DNA from: Alphaproteobacteria bacterium
GTDB lineage: Bacteria > Pseudomonadota > Alphaproteobacteria > UBA8366 > GCA-2717185
Direction of reading: 5' to 3'
NCBI GenBank assembly: GCA_012103325.1
Contig: WLWY01000001.1
Span: 372,001 to 436,000 of the forward strand
DNA length: 64,000 bases
The notes under the pieces are model-generated. The model did not search any database and was not told the origin of the DNA. It saw only the letters and a program-made list of their open reading frames with translations. This document shows, piece after piece, positions 23,846 to 34,200 of this stretch (its first letter is position 1; every line of letters begins with the position of its first letter). The position numbers and the translations under genes are program-made.

Positions 23846-25933
23846 ATGAGGAACAGCCCCCTGATCCGCGGCGGCCAGACCACGCTTCACGAGTACCGCA
23901 TGGCCATGCAGGTGGCCAAGACGCTGGTCTGGATCGCGCTCGGCGTCGCGGCGCTGTTCCTGGCCGGCAGGCTGGCCCTCAACGTCACCCTGCACGAGGT
24001 CTACCAGTGGTTCATCTGGCGCTGGGCCCAGTTCCTCTATGTCGCCTCGTTCCGCCGCGACCAGGAAATCACCCTCTACGGCTACGATTGGCAGCCCTAC
24101 GTCACCCATACCGGGGCCATCGTGGCGCATCCCGGGATGATCGCCACCAGGGATAAGGTGGAGACCCTGATCGTCGCGGGCACGGGACTGGGTCTCGCCC
24201 TCGGCCTGGCGGTGACCGCCGTTATCGCCGGCTTTTTCCTGTGGCGCGGCAAGCGCCTGCAGAAGGTCAAGCACCTGCGCGGCTCGGAGCTGCTCGACGC
24301 GGCGGAGCTGAGGCGCCGGGTCAAGGCCTTCAACAGGCCGCGGCGCGGCGGCGCGCCCTATGCCATCGCCGGCGTTCCCTATCCCGCCGGCGCGACCTCG
24401 ACCCACACCCTGATCTGCGGCACCACGGGCGCGGGCAAGACCACGCTCTTCGCCGACCTGATCGAACAGATCCGCGCCAACGGCGACCGGGCCATCGTCT
24501 ACGACAAGATGGGGACCTTCGCGAGCGCCTTCTACGATGCCAGGCGCGACGTGATCTGCAACCCCTTCGATGCCCGCGCGCCGCAATGGAGCGTGTTCTC
24601 CGAAGGACGCAAGGCGAGCGACTTCGAGATGATGGCCAAGGCCCTGATCCCCGAGCAGAAGGGCATGGTCGATCCCTTCTGGGTGCTGGCGGCGCGCATC
24701 CTCTTCGCCAAGATCGCCGAGGGCCTGCGCGCCGAGGGCCGCCCAACCAACGCCCAGCTGATCTCCCAGCTGCTCAAGATCGACCTCAGCGACATGGCGG
24801 CCCTGCTCAAGAACACCGCCGCCCAGGCGATCATCGACGAGAAGAGCCCCAAGACCGCGCTCTCGGTGCGCGCGGTGATGACGGCCTATCTCTCATGCCT
24901 GGAGCACCTGCCCGACGAACCGGGCGCGGCGCCCTTCTCGATCCGCGACTGGATCGAGGACGACACGCGCGACGGCTTCATGTTCCTGACCTCGCGCGGC
25001 GACATGCACGAGAGCATCAAGGGCCTGACCACCTGCTGGCTGGAGATCGCGGTCAACAGCCTGCTGTCGCTGGAGCAGAGCCGGGCGCGCAAGATCTGGA
25101 TCGTGCTCGACGAGGCGCCGTCGCTCTACAACATCCCGAGCCTGCAGCCGGGCATGGCCGAGAGCCGCCAGTTCGGCGGCTGCTTCGTGATCGGCTTGCA
25201 GGTCTGGTCGGCCATGCGCGACATCTACGGGACCAACGGCGCCGAGACCCTGAGCGGCCTGGCGCGCACGCGCCTGGTGCTGTCGACGCCGGACAAGGCG
25301 ACCGCCGACTGGTGCAGCCAGGCGCTGGGCAACGCCGAGAAGACCGAGATGCACGAGACCCTGTCCTACGGCGCGCACGACATGCGCGACGGGGTATCGC
25401 TGGCCGCACGCAACGAGCTGCGCCCCATCGTGCTGCCGACCGAGATCATGAGCCTGCCCGACCTCGCCGGCTACCTGCGCCTGCCCCAGGGCTTCCCGGT
25501 CACCCGTTTCACCATCGAACCGGTCACGCGGCCGCGGACCGCACGGGCCTTCGTCGAGCGGCCGCCGGAGCGGCAGGCCGAAACCGCCGCGCCGGACACG
25601 GCGCCGGAGCGCCAACTGGCGCTGGCGTTGCGGCAGGCAGCGGCGCTGGCCGCCAAACCGGCGCGCGGGCCGAGAGGAGCGCAAGCCGGGCCGGCGGCCA
25701 AACGGCCGCCGGCGGAAGAAACGGGGAGGGCAACGCCGAAGCCGGCGGCGGCTCGGGACAAGCCCGCCATGGCCGCGGCGCCGAAAGAGACACCGGCGCC
25801 AACGGCGTCCAAGGCCAAACCGAAGGAACGCCCGCGTCCGGCGACCGCGGCCGGGGACAAGCCCGCCGTGGCCGCGGCGCCGAAGGACAAACCCGCCCCG
25901 GCACCCGGCGGCAAGGAAGGCCTGATCTTCTGA
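23846..25933 (+). CDS. traD: TraD, type IV coupling protein
   Basis: A 695-residue coupling protein of the TraD/VirD4 family. Two N-terminal membrane helices (about residues 23-45 and 110-135) precede the ATPase with Walker A CGTTGAGKTT near residue 190 and Walker B WIVLDEAPSLYN near 416. TSRGDMHESIKGL and GLARTRLVLSTPDKATA lie between or after them. The tail from about 575 is Ala/Pro/Lys-rich with short repeats (DKPAxAAAPK). It brings the relaxosome to the secretion channel. The stop overlaps the traI start. Confidence 0.94.
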   Translation: MRNSPLIRGGQTTLHEYRMAMQVAKTLVWIALGVAALFLAGRLALNVTLHEVYQWFIWRWAQFLYVASFRRDQEITLYGYDWQPYVTHTGAIVAHPGMIATRDKVETLIVAGTGLGLALGLAVTAVIAGFFLWRGKRLQKVKHLRGSELLDAAELRRRVKAFNRPRRGGAPYAIAGVPYPAGATSTHTLICGTTGAGKTTLFADLIEQIRANGDRAIVYDKMGTFASAFYDARRDVICNPFDARAPQWSVFSEGRKASDFEMMAKALIPEQKGMVDPFWVLAARILFAKIAEGLRAEGRPTNAQLISQLLKIDLSDMAALLKNTAAQAIIDEKSPKTALSVRAVMTAYLSCLEHLPDEPGAAPFSIRDWIEDDTRDGFMFLTSRGDMHESIKGLTTCWLEIAVNSLLSLEQSRARKIWIVLDEAPSLYNIPSLQPGMAESRQFGGCFVIGLQVWSAMRDIYGTNGAETLSGLARTRLVLSTPDKATADWCSQALGNAEKTEMHETLSYGAHDMRDGVSLAARNELRPIVLPTEIMSLPDLAGYLRLPQGFPVTRFTIEPVTRPRTARAFVERPPERQAETAAPDTAPERQLALALRQAAALAAKPARGPRGAQAGPAAKRPPAEETGRATPKPAAARDKPAMAAAPKETPAPTASKAKPKERPRPATAAGDKPAVAAAPKDKPAPAPGGKEGLIF

Positions 25934-28776
25934 TGCTCTCGATCTTCGCCATCAATACGCCGGAGGGCATGGCCACCTACTACGATTCCGACGGCTACTA
26001 CGCCAAGGGCGATCCGGAGGCCCAGGCGGCGAGCCAGTGGCACGGCAAGGGCGCCGCGGCGGCCGGACTGGAAGGCTTCGTCACGCCCGAGGTCTTCCAG
26101 CGCGTCCTCGATGGCAACACGCCGGACGGCCGGTGGCTGGGCCGCATGGTGGACGGCGAGTGGAAACACCGGGCCGGCATAGACCTCACCTTCTCGGCGC
26201 CCAAGAGCGTCTCCGTGATGGCGCTGGTCGCCGGCGACGACCGGCTGATCGCGGCCCACGATCAGGCGGTGCGCGCCGTGCTCGACCATATCGAGGCCCG
26301 GGTCCTGGAGACCCGCGTCTGGGACCCGAAGCTGGGCGCCCAGGTCAAGGAACGCGATCTCGACATGGTGGCGGCCCTGTTCCGCCATGAGGTCAACCGC
26401 AACAAGGACCCGCACCTGCACAGCCACGGAGTCGTCGCCAACATGGTGCGGCCCGGCGACGGCAAGTGGCGCTCCATCGAGGGCGAAAGCCTGTTCGACC
26501 ACAAGATGGAGATGGGCGCCCGGTACCGCACCGAACTCGCCATGAACGTACGCGAGCTGGGCTACGAGATCGAGCGTACGCACCTCGACGGCCGCTTCGA
26601 TGTGACGGGCGTGCCCAAGTCCATCCTGGACGCCTTCTCGACCCGCTCGCAGGAAATCCGCGAGGCGCTCGAGGGCTACGAGGTCCAAACCGCCAAGACC
26701 GCCGCGCTGGCGACCCTGATGACGCGCAACCACAAGTCCGTGGTCGACCGCGACAGCCTGCACCGCGAGTGGCGCGAGCGCGGCGACCGGCTCGGCCTGA
26801 ACACCCCGATCCCGGCGCCCGAGCCGGTCGTCGGGGACCCGGTCGCCGGGGATGCGGCAAAACAAGCCCGTCTCACCACCGAGGTGGTCGCCGCCGAGGC
26901 GGTCGACTACGCCATCCGCCACCTCTCGGAGCGCTCCAGCACCTTCAGCCTGTCGGAGCTGCGCACCGTGGCCAACGGCTACGGCGTCGGACATTTTCGG
27001 CCGCGCGCGCTGGACCGGGCCGTCGACGCCGACAAACGCCTGATCCCCTCGCGCCATCCCGAGCAGGCGGGGCTCGACTTCGTCACCACGGCCGACGCCG
27101 TGGCCACCGAGCGCGAGACCATCCAGGCCATGCGGGAGGCCCAGGACGGCGTGCGCCCCTTCATGGCGTTCGCCGAGATCAACCGCGGCCTCGAGGGCAT
27201 GAGCGCCGATGGCGGCGCCCTCAACGACGGCCAGAAGAACGCCGTGCGGGCCCTGCTTTCGGGCCGCGACCGGATCATCGGCGTGCAGGGCTATGCCGGG
27301 GTCGGCAAGACCACCCTGCTGAAGGCGGCCCGGGAGCTGGCCGAAAGCCGCGGCTACGAGGTCCTGGGCCTGGCGCCCTCGGCCAGCGCCGCCAAGACGC
27401 TGGGCGACGAGGCCGGCATCGAGGCCCAGACCCTGCAGAAGTTCCTCGGCCGCTTCGCCGGCTACGCCCAGGGACGCGGCACCGAGGAAGGCCGCAAGCG
27501 GGTCCGAGAAACCTTCAAGAATACGCTGATCGTGCTCGACGAAAGCTCGCTCGCGGGCGCCGCGCAGATGCGCGACCTGTTCCGCATCGCCGGCGAGATC
27601 CTGCCGGCCCGGCTGGTGCTGGTCGGCGATGCCAAGCAGCTCGACGCGGTGGAGGCGGGTAAGCCCTTCGCCCAGTTGCAGGCGCACGGCATGAAGACGG
27701 TCAAGGTCGGCGAGATCGTCCGCCAGAGGAATCCGGAGCTGAAGGCCGCCGTGCACGCCGCCATCGCCGGCGACATCCGGGCCGCCTTCGCCAGAATCGA
27801 CGGCAACATCCTGGAAGCCGACGCACCCGACGAGCCGGACACCGGAGCGGTGAGCAGGGCGGAGGGCGAGCCCAGCCCCCGCGACCTCGCGCTCGCGGGG
27901 AAGGCCTTCGAGGCCTGGAACGACCTGCCCCGGGAAACCCGCGAGACCGCCGGCATCGCCGCGCCGACCCACGCCATCCGCCAGGCGGTCAACGAGCTGG
28001 TGCGCGAGCAGTTGGACCGCGAGGGCCGGCTGACCGGCCCCGCGCTGGCGGTCGACGCGCTCAGGTCGGCCGGCTACACCGACGCCGAGAAAGGCCGGGC
28101 CAGGAACTACTTCGACGACAACAAGGTGATCTTCAACCGCGACTGGAAGGACTTCAGCCAGGGCGAGGTGCTGGACGTCGCCGGGCGCGACGAGCAGGCC
28201 AATACCGTCGCGCTCAGGAAGGACGGCGCTGGCGAAATCACGGTCCTCGACCTCGCCAACCGGCGCACCGCCCAGGCGGTTGACGTGCTGCACAAGGGCC
28301 CCCTCACACTGCGCCGGGGCGACCGCATCCGCTTCACGCGCAACGACGAGAGCCTCGGCCTGGTCAACAGCGCCATGGCCGACGTGGCCGCCATCGACCG
28401 GCACGGCCGCGTCACGCTGGAGAAAGAGGATGGCGGCCGCCTGAATCTGGACCCGGACTCGACGGCTCTGCGCTTCATCGACCATGCCTGGGCCTCGACG
28501 GTCCACGCGTTCCAGGGACGCACGGTGGACACCATCATCGGCGTCATGCACGCGGAGCATCCGCACCTGACCCACCAGAAGGCGTTCTACGTCGAGATCT
28601 CCCGGGCCCGCCAGGACGCATTCCTGGTCACCGACGACCGGCAGAAACTGGGCCGGAAGCTCACGCAGGAGACCGGCGAGCGCATCGCCGGCCTGGAAGC
28701 CGTGGGCAAGGACCAACAACGGCCATCCCCGCAAGCGGCGCCCGTCAAGACGGTAGAAGCGGAGATCGGCGGATGA
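25933..28776 (+). CDS. traI: TraI, MobF relaxase and helicase
   Basis: A 947-residue MobF relaxase. The catalytic tyrosines are in two pairs near the N-terminus ([13 protein letters not shown], Tyr16/17 and Tyr22/23). The metal-binding triad is HLHSH near residues 161-165. The helicase part has Walker [10 protein letters not shown] near 454, [11 protein letters not shown] near 535, and C-terminal SF1 motifs including [12 protein letters not shown] and [10 protein letters not shown]. The protein nicks oriT, stays bound to the 5' end and unwinds the strand. It is shorter than F TraI (1756) and has one helicase region. Confidence 0.95.
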   Translation: MLSIFAINTPEGMATYYDSDGYYAKGDPEAQAASQWHGKGAAAAGLEGFVTPEVFQRVLDGNTPDGRWLGRMVDGEWKHRAGIDLTFSAPKSVSVMALVAGDDRLIAAHDQAVRAVLDHIEARVLETRVWDPKLGAQVKERDLDMVAALFRHEVNRNKDPHLHSHGVVANMVRPGDGKWRSIEGESLFDHKMEMGARYRTELAMNVRELGYEIERTHLDGRFDVTGVPKSILDAFSTRSQEIREALEGYEVQTAKTAALATLMTRNHKSVVDRDSLHREWRERGDRLGLNTPIPAPEPVVGDPVAGDAAKQARLTTEVVAAEAVDYAIRHLSERSSTFSLSELRTVANGYGVGHFRPRALDRAVDADKRLIPSRHPEQAGLDFVTTADAVATERETIQAMREAQDGVRPFMAFAEINRGLEGMSADGGALNDGQKNAVRALLSGRDRIIGVQGYAGVGKTTLLKAARELAESRGYEVLGLAPSASAAKTLGDEAGIEAQTLQKFLGRFAGYAQGRGTEEGRKRVRETFKNTLIVLDESSLAGAAQMRDLFRIAGEILPARLVLVGDAKQLDAVEAGKPFAQLQAHGMKTVKVGEIVRQRNPELKAAVHAAIAGDIRAAFARIDGNILEADAPDEPDTGAVSRAEGEPSPRDLALAGKAFEAWNDLPRETRETAGIAAPTHAIRQAVNELVREQLDREGRLTGPALAVDALRSAGYTDAEKGRARNYFDDNKVIFNRDWKDFSQGEVLDVAGRDEQANTVALRKDGAGEITVLDLANRRTAQAVDVLHKGPLTLRRGDRIRFTRNDESLGLVNSAMADVAAIDRHGRVTLEKEDGGRLNLDPDSTALRFIDHAWASTVHAFQGRTVDTIIGVMHAEHPHLTHQKAFYVEISRARQDAFLVTDDRQKLGRKLTQETGERIAGLEAVGKDQQRPSPQAAPVKTVEAEIGG

Positions 28777-29078
28777 CGGACAGCAGCCGCATGCTCGGCC
28801 TGCGCGCCGGGACCGGGGACGCCCGCCTGTTCGAGCAAGCCGCCGAACAGAAGGACCTGACCCTCAGCGCCTGGATGCGCGAGGCCTTGCGCGAGGCGGC
28901 CCTCAAGCAGGTCTACGGCACCGGCGATACCTTCCCCGCCAGCCCCGGCGAGACGGCGCTGTTGCGCGCCGTCCTGGTGATCCTGCAGATCGTCAACCGC
29001 GACATCCCCGAGGCCGATCAGCACCGCTTCGCCGAAAAGGCCGCCAGCGAGATCGAGAGAATCAAAGCCGGAGAATAG
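28773..29078 (+). CDS. Small ribbon-helix-helix-like protein downstream of traI
   Basis: A 101-residue protein that overlaps traI by four bases. Residues 7-45 (LRAGTGDARLFEQAAEQKDLTLSAWMREALREAAL, read in two parts) resemble the RHH fold of mobilisation or relaxosome accessory proteins, with LSAWMREALRE as helix B. The C-terminal half is helical. A role as an oriT-binding accessory protein or operon regulator is inference from fold pattern and position. Confidence 0.7.
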   Translation: MTDSSRMLGLRAGTGDARLFEQAAEQKDLTLSAWMREALREAALKQVYGTGDTFPASPGETALLRAVLVILQIVNRDIPEADQHRFAEKAASEIERIKAGE

Positions 29079-29120
29079 CCGGTGGCGAACCGCGGCCCTG
29101 GCCCCGCTTGGGGACCGTGC

Positions 29121-29135
29121 CTAGCCCCTAGCTAG
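29121..29135. promoter_or_regulatory. CTAG-rich element before parA (possible partition or operator site)
   Basis: Three CTAG tetramers occur within 15 bases (29121, 29128 and 29132) in the gap between the RHH gene and parA. CTAG is normally rare in bacterial DNA, so such a cluster suggests a protein-binding site. A hairpin CCCC-gctt-GGGG lies just before it. Identity as centromere, operator or oriT cannot be settled from sequence. Confidence 0.35.
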
Positions 29136-29172
29136 CCGATACCTGTCCCGTGTCACCGATAAGGAGGCTCAT

Positions 29173-29871
29173 ATGCCCGTCATAGCGTTCGCCAATTCCA
29201 AGGGCGGTGTTGGAAAGTCCACCACCGCGCTTGCGCTGGCCCAGGCCGTCGCCCACAAGGGCGCCGCCGTCACCCTGATCGACGCCGACCCCAACCAGCC
29301 GCTCGCCCGCTGGGCCGGGAAGGACCCGGAGCGGATCCCCGCCAACCTCTCCGTCCTGCCCGGCGTCACCGAGGAAAGCATCGTCGAGGCGATCGACAGC
29401 GCCGCCGCCCGCGATCCCTTCGTACTGGTGGATCTGGAAGGCTCAGCCAATCTCGCCGTCTCCTACGCCATCGGCCGCGCCGACCTGGTCGTGGTGCCGA
29501 TGCGCGGCAGCCAGCTCGACGCCGACCAGGCCGCCCGCGTCATCGCGCTGATCGGGCGCGAGGCCCGCGCCTACCGCCGCGCCATCCCCTATGTCGTCGT
29601 CTATACCTGCACCTCGCCCGCCTTGCGCGGCCGGGATTTCCAGCACATCGGCCGGCTGCTGGGCGAGAACGGGGTCCCGGTCCTGGCGGTGGAGATGATC
29701 GAGCGCGCCGCCTTCCGCGCCATGATCCAGCTCGGCGGCACGCTCTACGACCTGAAGGACACGGAAGTCCACAACCCCCAAGCCGCCATCGACAACGCCG
29801 AGGCCCTGGCAAGCGCCATCGTGGCCTTCATGACGGACGGCGCCGCGGCGCCCGAGGGCGTGCCGGCATGA
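29173..29871 (+). CDS. parA: ParA-family partition ATPase
   Basis: A 232-residue Walker-type ATPase of the small ParA/VirC1/MinD class. The deviant Walker A is [14 protein letters not shown] near residue 8, with [10 protein letters not shown] near 40 and the [11 protein letters not shown]alker B near 85. There is no N-terminal HTH, as in type Ib ParA proteins, which pair with a small RHH-type partner. AAGGAGG six bases before the ATG is a strong ribosome site. It probably works in plasmid partition, though VirC1-like help to DNA transfer is possible. Confidence 0.88.
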   Translation: MPVIAFANSKGGVGKSTTALALAQAVAHKGAAVTLIDADPNQPLARWAGKDPERIPANLSVLPGVTEESIVEAIDSAAARDPFVLVDLEGSANLAVSYAIGRADLVVVPMRGSQLDADQAARVIALIGREARAYRRAIPYVVVYTCTSPALRGRDFQHIGRLLGENGVPVLAVEMIERAAFRAMIQLGGTLYDLKDTEVHNPQAAIDNAEALASAIVAFMTDGAAAPEGVPA

Positions 29872-30251
29872 CGGACGACCGGCGGGGCCGGGGCGGGCTC
29901 GACATCGGTGATGCTCAAGGCTCCGCGGCGGATGGCGCCGCGTCCGATCTCTCCGGGTTCAAGCCGCGGCGCGAACCGCCGCGCGAGTCCCTCGAACCGG
30001 CGCGGCGCACCGCCGGCCAGAGCGGCTTTACCGCCCGCCACGCACCGCCGGCGCCGGCCGGGGGGACCACGGAGGCCCGGATCGATGGCCGCAGCCTGCG
30101 CGCCACCGACCGCACCGCACAGCTCAACATCGCCGTACACCCGGCAACCAGGGACCGCTTCTGGACCCTCGCCCGGGCCGCCGGTGTCCGGACCGGGGAG
30201 GACTTCCTCAAAAGGTTGATGGACGGTTTCCTCGGCCGGGAAGAGGCGTGA
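29868..30251 (+). CDS. Small RHH-type partner of ParA
   Basis: A 127-residue protein that overlaps parA by four bases. The N-terminal 75 residues are disordered, Gly/Ala/Pro/Arg-rich. The C-terminal part ([20 protein letters not shown], then [21 protein letters not shown]) reads as one strand and two helices of a ribbon-helix-helix domain. The position directly after a short ParA fits the centromere-binding partner (ParG/StbB-like). Confidence 0.72.
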   Translation: MTDDRRGRGGLDIGDAQGSAADGAASDLSGFKPRREPPRESLEPARRTAGQSGFTARHAPPAPAGGTTEARIDGRSLRATDRTAQLNIAVHPATRDRFWTLARAAGVRTGEDFLKRLMDGFLGREEA

Positions 30252-30415
30252 GGGTAAGACGAATAGCCGGGGACAGGTGCGGGGACTTATCGGGTGTTCA
30301 TCACGGGCCGGCCGCTTGCCGAGGCGATGACGGAGGGTATCGCCACCTGGGGAGCTGCGTCCGATGACGCCGAAGAGAACCGTGCCGGCCGGGATCGAAG
30401 CAAGGATCGGACATT

Positions 30416-30470
30416 GAAAGAAAACAACCCGTGGCGGCTGGCATCCCCCGCACCGCGGGGGGCCACCGGG
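30416..30470 (-). terminator. Rho-independent terminator of the gene A - acyltransferase 1 unit
   Basis: Just after the minus-strand stop at 30474, an inner perfect stem CCCCCGC/GCGGGGG (30445-30451 and 30455-30461) is nested in an outer stem CCCGTGGC/GCCACCGGG (30428-30435 and 30462-30470). Reading on the minus strand, the stem is followed at once by TTGTTTTCTTTC (30427-30416). This is the expected hairpin plus T-rich tail. Confidence 0.7.
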
Positions 30471-30473
30471 TGC

Positions 30474-31091
30474 TCAGGCGGCGCCTTCGGCCTCGTCCCG
30501 GTCCGTCTCAATAGGCGTTGCACCGATCTTCTTCAGCTCGTCGGGGCCGATAAGGGAAGCGACGATCGGGTGAACGCGCAGGTCGTCTCCCTTGATCACC
30601 TGCCGAAAGCCGGTGGTGACGGCGGTCACAAGCCACTGGTTCGGTGCGATCACATCCAGCAGCCAGTTGACCGGCCCACTCGTCCAATCCTCGGGCTTCA
30701 AGCGGACCGGGAAGACGCCGGCCCTGATCTGTTCGCGGATCTTCGCATCGACGTCCTCGGACACGCTCGCCCAGATGGCGAAGCCGGTCAGCGTGTCGGC
30801 GCCCTCGTTTTCCTTCGGCTTGGCCGTGGCGATCGCCACCCTGTCGCGCAGAAGCGGTTCGAGCAGGACGTGATGGAGGTCGCTCACCGACAGATGGCGG
30901 TAGCGCGGCGTGACCATCATGACCAGCACCGCCCGGCCGAAGGTCGTGTGGGCCTCCCTGCGCGCCGCCTCGATCCGCTCGGCCGCCTCCGGGCCGGACC
31001 CGGGCGCCCCGGCGTCCTCAACGGCTTTAGCACCGTCTGTTTTTGCGGCGCCGCTTCCCCGATTTGATTTACCGTCTTTCCGGTTCGCCAT
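30474..31091 (-). CDS. RTX toxin-activating lysine acyltransferase, HlyC family (copy 1)
   Basis: A 205-residue HlyC-type acyltransferase that would transfer a fatty acyl chain from acyl-ACP to lysines of a secreted RTX protein. The family's catalytic His is His66 in RYRHLSV and the conserved Asp is Asp146 in the WTSGPVNWLLDVIAP block, near the usual spacing. An N-terminal 45-residue low-complexity extension precedes the core. ATG 31091 was preferred over GTG 31100, where AAGGA would be too close. It follows gene A by about 115 bases and shares its orientation, so A is the likely substrate. Confidence 0.85.
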   Translation of the reverse strand: MANRKDGKSNRGSGAAKTDGAKAVEDAGAPGSGPEAAERIEAARREAHTTFGRAVLVMMVTPRYRHLSVSDLHHVLLEPLLRDRVAIATAKPKENEGADTLTGFAIWASVSEDVDAKIREQIRAGVFPVRLKPEDWTSGPVNWLLDVIAPNQWLVTAVTTGFRQVIKGDDLRVHPIVASLIGPDELKKIGATPIETDRDEAEGAA

Positions 31092-31173
31092 TATCGACAC
31101 CGTCCTTCGCCATGGTTCTTAAAATAGCCCGCCCCGGCGGATGGGATTTTCCGCCCCTTGAAATCCGCTGCCC

Positions 31174-31191
31174 GCCCGATCCCGATCGGGC
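31174..31191 (-). terminator. Hairpin between gene A and acyltransferase 1
   Basis: GCCCGAT (31174-31180) and ATCGGGC (31185-31191) form a 7-bp stem with a 4-base loop, 16 bases past the end of gene A. No T-run follows on the minus strand, so partial termination or transcript processing is more likely than full termination. Confidence 0.45.
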
Positions 31192-31206
31192 TGCTATCGA
31201 GAGGCC

Positions 31207-34200
31207 TCATGTCTGAACGCTGTCGACGGTGACATCGGCGTCGACCAGCAGGCGGGCATGGCCGTTGTCGAACTGGGCGAAGGACTGGCCGTCGATCTCC
31301 ACCGTTTCCGCGGCCCGGGTCCAGCCGCTGTCGGCCGTCGTCACGCTGTCGCCGGCATCGCCGAGCACCGTCAGCGTGGTTATGCCGCCGGCGGTGTCGT
31401 CGGACAGGTCCAGCACATCGCGGATATCCAGGGTGAGACTGTTGTCCCCCGTCCCCGTCAGGTCGATGCGCTCGATGCTGTCGACCGTCGACGGCAGGAT
31501 ATTGGTGAAGTCCAGCGTAATGCCGGACTCGTCGAGGCGCAGCGTGTCCTCGCCCGTACCGCCGTCGATCCGCGCGAAGTTCGTGTCGGAGATCCCCAGC
31601 ACGTCGTCGCCGGCGCCCGCGCGAAAGACGTCCGCACCGCCCCGCCCCGTCAGCACGTCGTCGCCCCGCCCGCCGAGCAGAACCTCGCGGGCCGTATTAC
31701 CGGCCGTGCCCGTCGTCGTCACCGGCGCGGTGCCGGCGCCGAACGCTCCGCCGAACACCACATAGGCCTCCCCGGCATCCCCGCCGCCGTCGTCGCCCCG
31801 CGGCGCGCCGATGATCAGGTCGTCGTAGCCGTCGCCGTTCACATCCCCCGCGGCTGACACGCTCCGCCCGGCCCGATCACCCGTCGCGGCGCCCCGGACA
31901 AAGAAGCCCTCCTCCGACGACAGGCTGGCTAAATCGATGGTCCCGAACCCCGAGGCCTTGCCGAACACCACATAGGCCGCGCCGGCGTCGATGCCGCCGT
32001 CGTCGCCGAACGGCGCGCCGACGATCAGGTCGTCGAAACCATCCCCGTTCACGTCCCCCGCCGCGGATACGCTCCAGCCGGCATAGTCCCACCCCGCGTC
32101 GCCCTGGATGACGAAGCCCTCGGCCGCCGGCAGGTTGGTCAAATCGATGGTTCCGTAGCCGGACAGCTTGCCGAACACCACATAAGCTTCGCCGGCATAC
32201 CGGCCGCCGTCGTCGCCGAACGGCGCCCCAACGATCAGGTCGTCGAAACCGTCGCCGTTCACGTCGCCCGCCGACGACACGCTCGCGCCGGCCTGGTCGC
32301 CCCGAGGATCGCCGCCTTCGTCGCCCTGGATGATGAAGCCTTGTCCAGCGGACAGATCGGTCAGGTCGACGGTTCCGAAGCCCGACGCCTTGCCGAACAC
32401 CACGTAGGCCTCACCGGCAGAAAGGCCGCCGTCGTCGCCCCCCGGCGCGCCGACGATCAGGTCGCCGAAACCATCCCCGTTCACGTCGCCCGCCGACGAC
32501 ACGCTGAACCCGGCCCAGTCGCCCAACCTGTCGCCCTGGATCACGAAGCCGTCGTCCGCCGACAGGCCGGTCAAATCGATGGTTCCGAAGCCCGACGCCT
32601 TGCCGAACACGACATAAGCCTCCCCGGCAAGGCCGCCGCCGTCGTCGCCCCGGGGCGCGCTGACGATAATGTCGGCGAAGCCGTCGCCGTTCACGTCCCC
32701 CGCCGAAGACACGCTGAACCCGGCCTGGTCGCCCCCCGCGTCGCCCCGGATCACGAAGCCTTGTTCCGCGGACAGCATGCCCAGGTCGATCATCCGCGAG
32801 ACCGCCACGTCGGTGTCGACCAGCAGGCGGGCATGACCGTTGTTGTATTGGGCAAACTCCACGCCGTCGAGCGTCACCGTGCCCGCGACCCTGGTCCAGC
32901 CGCCGTCGGCCATCGTCACCCTGTCGCCGGCATAGCCGAGCACCGTCAGCGTGGTGATGCTGCCGACGGCATCGTCGGACAGGCTCAGCACGTCGAGCGA
33001 CGTCAGCACCAGTGCGTTCCCATGGGCCCATCCGTTAAGGTCGATGCGTTCGATGCTCTCCACCACCGACGGACGGATGCCGGTGAAGTCCAGCGTGACG
33101 CTGGGCCCAGAGTCCAGGCGCAGCGTGTCCTCGCCGGCGCCGCCGTGAATGCGGACGAAGTCCATGTCCCAGAGGCTCACCAGATCGTCGCCGGCCCCCG
33201 CGCGGAAGACGTCCGCACCGCCGCGGCCGGTCAGCGTATCGTCGCCCCGTCCGCCGTGCAGCACTTCCCTGGCGCTGTTGCCGACCATCCCCATCAGGGT
33301 CACCGGATCCGTCCCGGCGCCGAATGTGCCGCCGAACACCACATAGGCCTCACCGGCATCCCGGCCGCCATCGTCGCCGTAGGGCTCGCCGACGATCAGG
33401 TCGTCGAAGCCGTCGCCGTTCACGTCGCCCGCGGCCGACACGCTCCGCCCCGCCCGGTCACCGCCGGCATCGCCCCGGATCACGAAACCCCGGGATGTAT
33501 TGTCCCACGTCGACCACAGCCCGGTCAGGTCGAACACCTGCCGGCCGCCGGCCTCCTCCCCGAAGCTCCCCGCCGTGCCGAACACCACATAGGCCGCGCC
33601 GGCGCTGGCGTTGCTGAGCGGCGCGCCGACGATCAGGTCGTCGAAGCCGTCGCCGTTCACGTCGCCCGCCGATGACACGCTGAACCCGGCCCAGTCGCCC
33701 GCCGCGTCGCCCTGGATCACGAAGCCCTCGGCCGGCGACATATGCTTCAGGTTGAACATCATCCGGCCCTCGTGCCGGGTCCCGAAATCCCCTGCTTCGC
33801 CGAAGATCACATAGGCCCTATTGTCGCCGCCGCCGTCGTTGCCCAGCGGCGCGCCGACGATCAGGTCGTCGAAGCCGTCGCCGTTCACGTCGCCCGCCGA
33901 TGACACGCTCCGCCCGGCCCTGTCGCCCAACCTGTCGCCCCAGATCACGAAGCCCTCGTCCGGAGACAGCGTGCCCAGATCAATGGTCCCGAAGCCCGAC
34001 GCCTTGCCGAACACCACATAGGCCTCACCGGCATCCTTGCCGGCGTCGTCGCCCTCCGGCGCGCCGACGATCAGGTCGTCGAAGCCGTCGCCGTTCACGT
34101 CGCCCGCCGATGACACGCTGAAGCCGGCTTTATCGCCTCTCGCGTCGCCCCGGATGACGAAGCCCTCGCCCTCCGGCAGCGTCTTCAGGTCGAGCACCCG

